Shown: positions 1-5,616, counted from the first letter of the stretch. The stretch: 5,616 nucleotides of DNA from Deltaproteobacteria bacterium (GCA_021799555.1 JAJZAG010000253.1:1-5616), one strand, 5' to 3'. Made by a program: numbers and translations. Notes: generated by a model not told the origin, from the letters alone.

Positions 1-1
1 G

Positions 2-247
2 TCTGGTGGAAGTCAAAGTTCCGCTTTTACCTCCGAACCCTCAAGGGCGCCCGGCGCCGAGCAGGAATCGGCTAAGGCAGCCGACGAGGTGGCGATCGGG
101 ACGTTGCAGGAATGCCTTGACCGGGCCGCAACTGAACGTATCAAAGCCGCTCTGGCTGCCGTGGGAGGCAACCGAGTCGAGGCTGCGACGGCATTGGGCG
201 TCGACAGAACAACGCTCTACAGGCTGATGAAACGGTTGGGCCTGTGA
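2..247 (+). CDS. C-terminal fragment of a Fis-type HTH regulator (probably sigma-54-dependent activator)
   Basis: Reading from base 2 gives 81 residues ending at TGA 245-247; the start lies outside the window. Residues about 1-30 are a Ser/Ala/Glu-rich, probably flexible linker. Residues about 45-81 form a Fis-type helix-turn-helix (HTH_8): a first helix ERIKAAL, then GGNRVEAATALGV and the recognition helix DRTTLYRLMKRLGL, ending right at the stop. This ending is the standard C-terminus of NtrC-like enhancer-binding proteins that activate sigma-54 RNA polymerase. The receiver or sensor and AAA+ domains would lie upstream and are not seen, so a stand-alone Fis-like or other HTH_8 protein remains possible. 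The gene converges on the minus-strand catabolic operon, so a shared transcript is excluded and a functional link is unproven. The HTH call is firm; the sigma-54 class is inferred. Confidence 0.8.
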   Translation, partial: SGGSQSSAFTSEPSRAPGAEQESAKAADEVAIGTLQECLDRAATERIKAALAAVGGNRVEAATALGVDRTTLYRLMKRLGL

Positions 248-355
248 TCCGGCGGCTCTGGGACTCGAACGGGCAGGCTCGTCGATCCCCGGAGAATTTT
301 CGACGAAACGAACCCATCGCCGCTTCGCCGTCCGGCCAGCGTCAACGCGATACCG
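248..355. other. Convergent intergenic gap with a 7-bp inverted repeat
   Basis: These 108 bases separate the 3' ends of the plus-strand regulator and the minus-strand hydratase. The only clear structure is a perfect inverted repeat, TCGTCGA at 279-285 and TCGACGA at 300-306, with a 14-base loop. It could be a weak bidirectional terminator stem, but neither side is followed by a clear T-tract, so terminator function is not established. No gene or RNA is seen here. Confidence 0.35.
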
Positions 356-1177
356 TCAGGACCGATCGTTGAAGATGCGGGCGTAGGTCTTTTGGGTAGC
401 CGCCGCCTGTTCCTGTGCCTTGCGGCGTTCCTCGGGCGTGGCCATCTCGGCGATCATCCGGCGCTCGAGCGCAAGTCCTTCCTTGAGCGGAAGCTCAAGG
501 CCGCGATTGATGAGCGCCTTGGCGGTCTTGAGCGCGTAAGCGGCGCGGTCGATATAGACACGCGCGATCGCCTCGCATTGGGCGATCAATTCCACCGCCG
601 GCACGACGCGATTGACCAGCCCCACGCGAAACGCCTCCTGCGGCGTAATTGGCAGACCGCTCAGGATCATCTCTTTGGCCACTCCTGGTCCGACGAGGCG
701 TGGAAGGCGCTGTGTTCCGCCGCCGGCGGGCAGCGCGCCAAATCGAATCTCGGGAAGGCCGATCGTCGCGGTGTCGGCGATGACGCGGAGGTCGCAAGCG
801 AGCGCGAGCTCGCATCCGCCGCCCATCGCGGCACCGTTGATCGCGGCGATTACTGGAACTCGCGACTCCTCAAGGGCGCTGAACATGTCGCGGCGCGCGG
901 CTCGATCCGGTTTGTTGGCCCCGGGCTGCGTATCGGTGTTGCGCGATTGGCTCGCGCGCCGCGCGAAGTCGCGCAAATCGGCGCCCCCGCAAAAATGCCG
1001 TTCGCCCGCACCGGTGAGGATTACGACTCGATACTCGGAATCGCCCTCGACCTCGTCCATCGCGCTTACGACTTCGTTGGCGAGCTGGAAGCTGATCGTG
1101 TTGGCGCGCTCCGGACGGTTCAGCGTCAGGTAGCCGATTCCATCTTTCCGCTCGAGGGTGATTGTTTCGTACTTCAC
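356..1177 (-). CDS. Enoyl-CoA hydratase/isomerase family protein (crotonase fold)
   Basis: A 273-residue protein, normal length for a single-domain crotonase. It should hydrate a 2-enoyl-CoA to a 3-hydroxyacyl-CoA in the cytoplasm. The oxyanion-hole motifs are HFCGGADL (61-68) and AAMGGGCELALACDL (116-130). Both glutamates used by classical hydratases are present by motif alignment: E123 in GGGCELA and E143 in GLPEIRFG, followed by GGGTQRLPRLVG. Keeping both favours true hydratase activity over isomerase or hydrolase branches, though the natural substrate is not determined. The segment between GGADL and the PVIAAING strand is a little longer than in short-chain hydratases, with a polar stretch at about 71-95. 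The start is GTG at 1177-1175, preceded by a strong TGAGGAG site. It is the last gene of the five-gene operon, 26 bases after the SDR stop. The family is certain; the role as the hydration step of this pathway is inferred from context. Confidence 0.93.
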   Translation of the reverse strand: MKYETITLERKDGIGYLTLNRPERANTISFQLANEVVSAMDEVEGDSEYRVVILTGAGERHFCGGADLRDFARRASQSRNTDTQPGANKPDRAARRDMFSALEESRVPVIAAINGAAMGGGCELALACDLRVIADTATIGLPEIRFGALPAGGGTQRLPRLVGPGVAKEMILSGLPITPQEAFRVGLVNRVVPAVELIAQCEAIARVYIDRAAYALKTAKALINRGLELPLKEGLALERRMIAEMATPEERRKAQEQAAATQKTYARIFNDRS

Positions 1178-1183
1178 GGTCTT

Positions 1184-1190
1184 CTCCTCA
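1184..1190 (-). promoter_or_regulatory. Shine-Dalgarno site fixing the GTG start of the hydratase
   Basis: On the minus strand TGAGGAG ends six bases before the GTG at 1177-1175. It lies in the 26-base gap after the SDR stop, which supports the GTG start and independent ribosome entry for the last gene. Confidence 0.75.
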
Positions 1191-1203
1191 GGTTCGATCG
1201 CGA

Positions 1204-1995
1204 TTAGACCGCGAACGAGTAGCCGCCGTTGACCGGGATGGTCTGGCCGGTTATCCAGCTTGACGCGTCGGAGCTGAGAAACAGAATCATGTTGGCAGCG
1301 TCTTCCGGTTCGCCGATCCGCTTGATCTGATAGACCTTGAGCACGCGCTTGAGCGCTTCGGGATCAGCCATGCCGCGTTCGGTGGCAGGCGTGCGTGTAG
1401 CGCCTAGCGCGACGCAGTTGGCGGTGACGTTGTAGCGGCCGGCATTCTTCGCGATCGCGCGCATGAAGCCAGCGGCGCCGGCCTTCGCGCCGGAGTAAAT
1501 TTCGAGGCGCGGTTCACCGACGCGGCCGGCGTCTGAGATGACGGTGACGATCTTGCCATAGCCGTGCTTGATCATTTCGGCGCCGGCGACTCGCACGCAG
1601 TTCAATACGCCGAACAGGTTGGTGCCGAGAAAGGGCTGCCAGTCTTTTGGCTCTTGCTCCCAGAAGGGCTTGCGCACTACGGCGCCCGGATCGGCGCCCG
1701 CGTTCCCGGCATTGTTGACGAGGATATCAACCTTACCGAACTTCGCCCGCGACGTTTCGAACATCGCACTCACCGAACCAAAATCAGTGACGTCGCACTG
1801 CACAGGTATCGCCTTGACGCCAAGTTTTTCAACTTCGGCAGCGACCGCCTGTGCGCGTTCAAGCCGGAAATCGTTGACAACCACGCCGCCCGCGTTATTT
1901 TCGGCAAATCGCAAGGCAACCGATCTGCCGACACCTTGGCCGGCGCCCGTCACCAGTCCGATTCGTCCCTTCAGATCCAGAATGTTGGTAGCCAA
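1204..1995 (-). CDS. Classical short-chain dehydrogenase/reductase (probable NAD-dependent 3-hydroxyacyl-CoA dehydrogenase type)
   Basis: A 263-residue protein, typical for a classical SDR with a Rossmann fold. The cofactor motif TGAGQGVG is at 16-23, CDVTD at 67-71, and NNAG at 94-97. The catalytic tetrad is complete: N126, S154, Y167 and K171, in YSGAK. The C-terminal WITGQTIPVNGGYS is the usual SDR ending. D42, after the second strand (VVVND), favours NAD over NADP by the family rule. It most likely oxidises a hydroxyacyl-CoA to an oxoacyl-CoA, after the hydratase encoded next. Annotation pipelines may call it FabG-like 3-oxoacyl-ACP reductase, but the catabolic context and D42 argue against a biosynthetic role. 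The start is TTG at 1995-1993, the only candidate well placed after the AAGGAGG site; no in-frame ATG lies nearby. It sits 51 bases after the upstream CoA-transferase stop. Substrate is unknown. Confidence 0.92.
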   Translation of the reverse strand: MATNILDLKGRIGLVTGAGQGVGRSVALRFAENNAGGVVVNDFRLERAQAVAAEVEKLGVKAIPVQCDVTDFGSVSAMFETSRAKFGKVDILVNNAGNAGADPGAVVRKPFWEQEPKDWQPFLGTNLFGVLNCVRVAGAEMIKHGYGKIVTVISDAGRVGEPRLEIYSGAKAGAAGFMRAIAKNAGRYNVTANCVALGATRTPATERGMADPEALKRVLKVYQIKRIGEPEDAANMILFLSSDASSWITGQTIPVNGGYSFAV

Positions 1996-2003
1996 ATCAG
2001 TTT

Positions 2004-2010
2004 CCTCCTT
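2004..2010 (-). promoter_or_regulatory. Near-consensus Shine-Dalgarno deciding a TTG start
   Basis: The minus strand reads AAGGAGG eight bases before the TTG at 1995-1993. This is almost full complementarity to the 16S rRNA 3' end, which would compensate for the weak TTG codon and fixes the SDR start. Confidence 0.8.
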
Positions 2011-2046
2011 TCAGAGAGTTGAAGAATTGCGGGTACTCGAAATCGC

Positions 2047-3258
2047 TCAGGCAAGGACTCCCGCCGCTTCGAGGGCGGCGATCTCGGCACCAGAAAGTTT
2101 GCACACCTCGCTCAGCACCTCGACGCTATGCTCTCCGATCAGCGGTGCGCGTTTGATGCTTGCATGTGGGGTGCGATGCAACGTGAAACGCGGCCCTTCG
2201 ATCTCAGCCTCGCCGATGATCGGATCGTCGATCTTGCGGAAATGATTTGCGGCTCGCAGATGCGCGTCGCGCGCGAGATCTCCCCCGCGGGAGACGACAT
2301 GCGCCGGAGCGCCCGCGCCGTGAAGCACTTGCTCGGCTTCTTCGGCGTCGCGAGGGCTCGTCCAACTCGCGATTGCGCGATCCAGCGCTTCTCGATTTCG
2401 GAGCCTGCCAACCAGCGTATCCAACACCGGATCTTCGAGCGGTCCGCCGATCAACGCGCGCAGCGCTTCCCAATCGCGGTTCGCCGACGCGTCGATCGCA
2501 ATCCAGCGGTCGTCGCCGAAGCAGGGATAAATCCCGTGAGGAGCCCGCAGCGGCGAACCTGCGAGGCCGCGCCGCGTCGGCAGAGACCGGCTGGCGGCGT
2601 ACTCGTAATACGCGGGTGCCATGAACTGGATGCCGGCCTCGGCTTGCGCGACATCTATATAGCAGCCTTCGCCGGTGAGCGATCTCCTATGTAGCGCGGC
2701 GAGGACGCTTGCGACGATAAAGCGCGGAGCAACGCCGTCGGTCCATGGACCGAACGTGCCGAAGGGCGGACGATCTGGCCATCCGAGCAGCAGACTCGCG
2801 CCAGACATTGCGGCACCCATCGTACCTACCCCGCTCGTTCCCCGCGCGTGCGGTCCAGTCTGCCCGAGGATGCTCGTCGATACCATGATCAGGTCCGGCT
2901 TGCGCTCGCACAGATGAGCGTAATCGAGCTCGAACGTTTCAAGAACGCCCGGCGTGAAGCTCTCAAGGACTACATCGGCCCATCCGGCAAGCTGCCGCAC
3001 CAAATCGCACCCGCGCTTGTCCTTAAGATTAATCGCGACGCTGCGTTTTCCGGCGTTGAGGTTATGATAGCTGACCGAGCGCTCCGGTCCCGGCTTCCCG
3101 TCCTTGAAGGGCCCGAGCGTTCGCAACGGATCGATTCGTCCGCGGCTCTCGACTTTGATCACGTCGGCGCCGAGATCGGCCAAGTAGCGTGCGCTCACCG
3201 GACCGACCATTACCCAACTAAGATCGAGGACGTGAATACCGGCCAGTGGAGGGTTCAT
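2047..3258 (-). CDS. CaiB/BaiF (class III) CoA-transferase, catalytic-type subunit
   Basis: A 403-residue protein, the normal length for the formyl-CoA transferase/CaiB family, which moves CoA between carboxylic acids. The N-terminal half has the family signature GIHVLDLSWVMVGPVSARYL (7-26), then LADLGADVIKVES (26-38), and NLNAGKRSVAINLK at about 66-79. The catalytic Asp is D174 in GPWTDGVAPRF, followed by LAALHRRSLTGEGCYIDVAQAEA. The later part has a small-domain PHGIYPCFGDDRWIAIDA (240-257), and the C-terminal DPIIGEAEIEGPRF region is also typical. The frame stays open up to 3444, but the ATG at 3258-3256 is preferred: it gives MNPPLAGIHVLDLS at the usual family N-terminus, and the extension would lie inside the preceding gene with no family similarity. 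The ATG follows the upstream gene's TAG by 11 bases, with only a weak AGGG site, so translational coupling is likely. It probably works with the adjacent paralogue. Donor and acceptor acids are unknown. Confidence 0.92.
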   Translation of the reverse strand: MNPPLAGIHVLDLSWVMVGPVSARYLADLGADVIKVESRGRIDPLRTLGPFKDGKPGPERSVSYHNLNAGKRSVAINLKDKRGCDLVRQLAGWADVVLESFTPGVLETFELDYAHLCERKPDLIMVSTSILGQTGPHARGTSGVGTMGAAMSGASLLLGWPDRPPFGTFGPWTDGVAPRFIVASVLAALHRRSLTGEGCYIDVAQAEAGIQFMAPAYYEYAASRSLPTRRGLAGSPLRAPHGIYPCFGDDRWIAIDASANRDWEALRALIGGPLEDPVLDTLVGRLRNREALDRAIASWTSPRDAEEAEQVLHGAGAPAHVVSRGGDLARDAHLRAANHFRKIDDPIIGEAEIEGPRFTLHRTPHASIKRAPLIGEHSVEVLSEVCKLSGAEIAALEAAGVLA

Positions 3259-3269
3259 CGTGTCCGGCC

Positions 3270-4499
3270 CTAAATAATCCCGTGGACGAACAGCGCCTGC
3301 AACTCGGTGGACGATATCCCTGCCTCGTCGATCAGAATTTCGGCAGTGTGCTGCGAGAGAGTCGGCGCTGGCAGGTGGGTTTGGATTTGAAAGTTCGAGA
3401 ATTGCGCAAACCTTGCTGGCGCCTCGATCTCCCGCCCATCGCAACCGATCTGTACCGGCGTGAAGAGTCCGCGGCCGCGATATTGCTCGGACTCGGCGAT
3501 ATCTTTCATGTCCATGAGTGGTGCGACGAGAAGGCCGAGTCTTCGTGCGGCCGCGCTAAGTTCGGCTTTGGTTTTGCCGAGGCATAGCGAACTGACTCCG
3601 CGGATCAGCTCGTGGAGTTGAGTGGGTGAAGCGATCCGATTGCGCACGTCGGCTGGGTAAGTGATCCAGTTGACTTCCGCGATTTCGCGCGACAGGTGAC
3701 CTTCGTCGGCCGCCCATTTTGCCAAGCGCTGTGTCATCGGTCCGAATGACGGGCCGAATGCTGCGACTGTAACGATCATGTAACCGTCCGCACATTTGTA
3801 ACTGCTCGGAATTCGCGCGTCAGGAGCGAGCCCGGCGGCTCCCTTGCGAGTCAACTCAGGATTTCCCGAACCAATCGCGAGCGGTACGCTGAGCGCACTC
3901 ATCATCGCGGCGATTCGCGCCGATGTGTGGGCCTGCTGACCCTGTCCGTCGCGGTCGCGTGCGATCACACAGGCAAGCGCCGCGAGTGCTGTTTCGGCTC
4001 CGCCCTCCATGATGGATTGCGGCACCGAGTGAAACAGTGGAGGGCGGTCGGGATCGCCGGTCATCGCAGGCGTTCCAGTTGACGCCATCACCAGCAGGTC
4101 GGAATCCGCATAGTCGCTTTTAGGACCGGAATGCGCAAACCCGCTGACTACGCATCGGATCGTCCTATTGCTCAACTCGATACCCTCAAGCGGCGCCGGC
4201 GTGCGGGCTTGCGCAGCCTCCAGTATGATGTCGAACTTACCCGCGAGGTGGGTGAACAGATCGCGCCCGTCGGGATCGGAAAGGTCAAGCGTGATTGCAC
4301 GTTTGTTGCGATTTAGGGCGTTCCAGGTAAGGCTGCGCTCGAGGCCGGGAATACCATCGAGAAAGGGTTCAAGCCTGCGGCCCGGCGCTCCACTGGGCGG
4401 CTCGACTACGACGACATCGGCACCGAGATCGGCCAGAATGCTACCGGCTAGCATTGTTGATGGCGCCGAGACCTCGAGCACACGTAAATCATCCAGCAT
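3270..4499 (-). CDS. Divergent CaiB/BaiF family protein, possible non-catalytic CoA-transferase subunit
   Basis: A 409-residue homologue of the CaiB/BaiF CoA-transferases. Family features visible are LRVLEVSAPSTMLAGSILADLGADVVVVEPP (split over residues 5-35), WNALNRNKRAITLDLSDPDGRD (59-80), the glycine-rich turn RDRDGQGQ (181-188), and a C-terminal region with PLMDMKDIAESEQYRGRGLF. Aligned by the turn, the segment that should carry the catalytic Asp reads VPQSIMEGGAETALAAL (159-175). It has no Asp; the nearest acidic residue is E165. The usual DVS-x-x-E stretch after the turn is also changed to HTSARIA. It may be a structural or substrate-binding partner of the downstream CoA-transferase, or use a different acid. 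Paired class III subunits are known in BbsEF and SmtAB. The ATG at 4499-4497 overlaps the TetR stop by one base, with GGGAG nine bases upstream. Family membership is firm; loss of catalysis is inferred from hand alignment only. Confidence 0.85.
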   Translation of the reverse strand: MLDDLRVLEVSAPSTMLAGSILADLGADVVVVEPPSGAPGRRLEPFLDGIPGLERSLTWNALNRNKRAITLDLSDPDGRDLFTHLAGKFDIILEAAQARTPAPLEGIELSNRTIRCVVSGFAHSGPKSDYADSDLLVMASTGTPAMTGDPDRPPLFHSVPQSIMEGGAETALAALACVIARDRDGQGQQAHTSARIAAMMSALSVPLAIGSGNPELTRKGAAGLAPDARIPSSYKCADGYMIVTVAAFGPSFGPMTQRLAKWAADEGHLSREIAEVNWITYPADVRNRIASPTQLHELIRGVSSLCLGKTKAELSAAARRLGLLVAPLMDMKDIAESEQYRGRGLFTPVQIGCDGREIEAPARFAQFSNFQIQTHLPAPTLSQHTAEILIDEAGISSTELQALFVHGII

Positions 4500-5140
4500 C
4501 AGGGGAGTCTCCCGGTGGCAGAGAGCGTGAATTCGAGGTTGGACTTGAGCTCGCGGCAGACCTTCTCGACATCGAACGCCCCCGGCTTGAGGAGATTCTG
4601 AATGACCAATCCGCGCAGCGTCCCCACAATCATAGCCGCCTGCGCCGCAGGGTCGATATCGGCGCGAATCTCGCCGGATTGAATTCCTTCCTGGATACGA
4701 TGCTCTATCGATCGGCGGAAGTAGTCGTCCGCCTCGGCAAGATCGGGCTTGATTTCCGGCATGGGTCCGAGCGCTTCGCCTATCAGGACATAGAGCGCCA
4801 TCCGTTCCACGGAAGTCGCGGCGCGGAGGTATTCTTCACAAGCCAGCTTCAGCGCTTCAATGCCGCGCTTCTCACCTAAGACAGGAATGAGCGACTGAGC
4901 GAAGCCATGCTGCAGGTGCCTCACCAACGTCGCGATCAACGCACCTTTTGAACCGAAGCGATGACTGACGAGGCCGTGCGTGTAGCCCGAAGCTTTTCCA
5001 ATTTCGGTGAGCGTCGTACGGCTGCTGCCCTGCTGTGCGATTAATTCGGCCGCTGCGGCCAGCATCCTCGTATGTGACAGTTGTCGCCTTTCGAGCTGAG
5101 TTCGACGAGGACGCGAGCTATGGTCGTAGTGGGTGTTCAC
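4499..5140 (-). CDS. TetR/AcrR family transcriptional regulator
   Basis: A 213-residue protein of normal TetR length. The N-terminal DNA-binding domain spans about 22-70: helix 1 TRMLAAAAELIAQQG, then the helix-turn-helix TLTEIGKASGYTHGLVSHRF (43-62) and GSKGALIATLV. The rest (about 75-213) is an all-helical ligand-binding and dimerisation domain, too diverse to name a ligand. It is the first gene of the operon and shares one base with the next gene (TGATG), so it is co-transcribed with the enzymes and likely autoregulated. By analogy with other TetR regulators beside acyl-CoA operons, the inducer may be an acyl-CoA; this is inference. The best start is GTG at 5140-5138, which keeps a basic N-terminal arm (RPRRTQLERRQ). 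It has no good Shine-Dalgarno site. The next in-frame ATG (residue 26) would cut helix 1. The ATG at 5160-5158 is out of frame. Confidence 0.92.
   Translation of the reverse strand: MNTHYDHSSRPRRTQLERRQLSHTRMLAAAAELIAQQGSSRTTLTEIGKASGYTHGLVSHRFGSKGALIATLVRHLQHGFAQSLIPVLGEKRGIEALKLACEEYLRAATSVERMALYVLIGEALGPMPEIKPDLAEADDYFRRSIEHRIQEGIQSGEIRADIDPAAQAAMIVGTLRGLVIQNLLKPGAFDVEKVCRELKSNLEFTLSATGRLP
4503..4513 (-). promoter_or_regulatory. Ribosome binding site of the first CoA-transferase inside an 11-base palindrome
   Basis: The minus strand reads GGGAGACTCCC just before the TGATG junction. The GGGAG (4513-4509) is the likely Shine-Dalgarno for the ATG at 4499. The CTCCC that follows can pair with it only in a one-base loop, which is sterically poor within a single RNA, so occlusion is doubtful. 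Ribosomes finishing the TetR gene would cover this site, consistent with coupling. Confidence 0.4.
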
Positions 5141-5152
5141 TGCTGAAGGGAA

Positions 5153-5188
5153 GCTAACATATTTGTTGACTGATTAGCAAGAATTAGC
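5153..5188. promoter_or_regulatory. Repeat cluster, candidate TetR operator between divergent genes
   Basis: ATTAGC occurs twice in direct orientation, at 5173-5178 and 5183-5188, exactly 10 bases apart (about one helical turn). The reverse-complement half GCTAA lies at 5153-5157 and pairs with TTAGC at 5174-5178 as an inverted repeat. The cluster overlaps promoter-like elements on both strands in the 85-base gap upstream of the TetR gene, where an autoregulated repressor would bind. The imperfect dyad TTG...CAA (5166-5180) is an alternative core. Which half-sites matter is not resolvable by eye. Confidence 0.35.
5156..5161 (-). promoter_or_regulatory. Possible -10 element for the minus-strand operon
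   Basis: The minus strand reads TATGTT, matching TATAAT at four of six places, about 15 bases before the GTG start. No good -35 lies 16-18 bases upstream. A start site here would give a very short or nearly absent leader, in keeping with the missing Shine-Dalgarno. Weak evidence. Confidence 0.3.
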
Positions 5189-5195
5189 GTATCGT
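5166..5195 (+). promoter_or_regulatory. Candidate sigma-70-type promoter for the DUF35 gene
   Basis: TTGACT at 5166-5171 matches the -35 consensus at five of six positions. After 18 bases, TATCGT at 5190-5195 matches the -10 at four of six. Transcription would begin near 5202 and leave a leader of about 24 bases containing the GGAGA site. The ATTAGC repeats fall in the spacer, where a bound repressor would block it. Confidence 0.45.
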
Positions 5196-5214
5196 GCCTT
5201 AACCAATCCTTTTC

Positions 5215-5219
5215 GGAGA
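5215..5219 (+). promoter_or_regulatory. Shine-Dalgarno of the DUF35 gene
   Basis: GGAGA ends six bases before the ATG at 5226, a normal spacing, and supports that start. Confidence 0.65.
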
Positions 5220-5225
5220 CGCTTG

Positions 5226-5616
5226 ATGCCCGGAGTCACAACGTTATCCAATCCCCTGTTTTCGACCCCTTTGGACGGACCGCCCGAACTGAACGGTGCA
5301 CGATGCCGCCGATGCGGTTATGTCTTCTTTCCACCTCAATTCTATGGTTGCGAGGTTTGCGGAGCGTGGGGAGATGATTTACAACCTATGGCGCTCAAGG
5401 GCGGCGGAGTGTTGAGTTCTTTCGCAACGGTTCATCTGCATCAGGGGAAAGGAATTGAAGCGCCGTTCACGGTTGGAGTCATCCTTCTGGATGATGGACC
5501 GGCAATTCGAGCGATCCTGACACAAAAGACCGATGCCGGCCTCAAGATCGGCGATCGGATGCGCGCCCAGTTGGTGCGTGTCGGCAATTACCAGGAGAGC
5601 CCGGAGCACGAAGAAC
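5226..5616 (+). CDS. Zn-ribbon/OB-fold (DUF35) acyl-CoA-associated protein, 3' end outside the window
   Basis: From the ATG at 5226 the frame stays open for 130 codons to the window edge. The N-terminal zinc ribbon shows four cysteines, C27 and C30 (CRRCG) and C42 and C45 (CEVCG), preceded by a short arm (about 1-25). The rest fits the OB-fold half of the DUF35 family: GGGVLSSFATVHLH at about 59-72, PFTVGVILLDDGPAIRAIL (79-97) and the LKIGDRMRAQLVRV strand near 106-119. Family members are usually about 130-150 residues, so only a few are probably missing. DUF35 proteins are commonly encoded beside thiolase-like (lipid-transfer protein) genes and act as their subunits, as BbsA does for the BbsB thiolase; a thiolase gene is therefore expected downstream. 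It is transcribed divergently from the TetR operon across an 85-base shared promoter region. The family call is strong; the partner is inferred because it lies off the window. Confidence 0.88.
   Translation, partial: MPGVTTLSNPLFSTPLDGPPELNGARCRRCGYVFFPPQFYGCEVCGAWGDDLQPMALKGGGVLSSFATVHLHQGKGIEAPFTVGVILLDDGPAIRAILTQKTDAGLKIGDRMRAQLVRVGNYQESPEHEE

Noticed and set aside
6..227. 73-codon plus-strand open frame at the left edge
   Set aside because: It is out of frame with the Fis-type HTH coding sequence and shows no recognisable domain.
392..1207. Long plus-strand open frame (271 codons) opposite the hydratase
   Set aside because: It is antisense to a gene with complete crotonase motifs, resembles no family, and is a normal effect of high G+C coding sequence. 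The same holds for the other antisense frames over the SDR, CoA-transferase and TetR genes.
3259..3444. N-terminal 62-residue extension of the catalytic CoA-transferase
   Set aside because: It lies inside the coding sequence of the preceding gene, has no family similarity, and the ATG at 3258 gives the standard N-terminus.
3166..4440. Shared 13-base string CCGAGATCGGCCA in the two CoA-transferase genes
   Set aside because: It encodes the conserved ADLGAD motif in both homologues, so it reflects protein homology rather than a DNA repeat element.
5170..5200. Possible sigma-54 promoter on the minus strand (GGCACG ... TTGCT)
   Set aside because: The distance between the GG and GC cores is longer than the strict -24/-12 spacing.
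1..5616. CRISPR arrays, tRNA or rRNA genes, insertion sequences, defence systems
   Set aside because: No repeat-spacer pattern, cloverleaf-like sequence, rRNA signature, transposase or terminal inverted repeats were seen. The window is metabolic throughout.

Overview
The window is G+C-rich, with long antisense open frames over the real genes, GTG and TTG starts next to ATG, and strong Shine-Dalgarno sites. It reads as a fragment of a free-living, probably soil or sediment, Gram-negative bacterium with acyl-CoA-based carboxylic acid catabolism. A proteobacterial, Desulfobacterota/Binatota-like or similar host would fit. I cannot name the taxon from sequence alone.

Layout. (1) 2-247, plus strand: the last 81 residues of a Fis-type helix-turn-helix regulator, most likely the C-terminus of a sigma-54-dependent activator. 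(2) 248-355: a short convergent intergenic gap with a 7-bp inverted repeat. (3) 5140 down to 356, minus strand: a five-gene operon. In transcription order it encodes a TetR/AcrR repressor, a CaiB/BaiF (class III) CoA-transferase homologue lacking the recognisable catalytic Asp, a second CaiB/BaiF CoA-transferase with that Asp, a classical NAD-type short-chain dehydrogenase, and an enoyl-CoA hydratase with both catalytic Glu. Spacing is tight: a 1-nt overlap, then gaps of 11, 51 and 26 nt. (4) 5141-5225: an A+T-rich divergent promoter region with overlapping promoter-like elements and ATTAGC repeats that could be the TetR operator. (5) 5226 to the window end, plus strand: a Zn-ribbon/OB-fold (DUF35) protein, almost complete and open at the edge.

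How they fit. The CoA-transferase pair would activate a carboxylic acid. The hydratase and SDR supply the hydration and 3-hydroxyacyl-CoA oxidation steps of beta-oxidation. The divergent DUF35 protein is the type that partners a thiolase, which would be expected just beyond the right edge. No acyl-CoA dehydrogenase is visible. The class set (DUF35, paired CaiB/BaiF, SDR, hydratase) resembles the bbs benzylsuccinate beta-oxidation operon of anaerobic toluene degraders, but under TetR control. The substrate cannot be read from the sequence. The TetR protein probably represses its own operon and the divergent one, and is released by an acyl-CoA or related ligand; this is inference.
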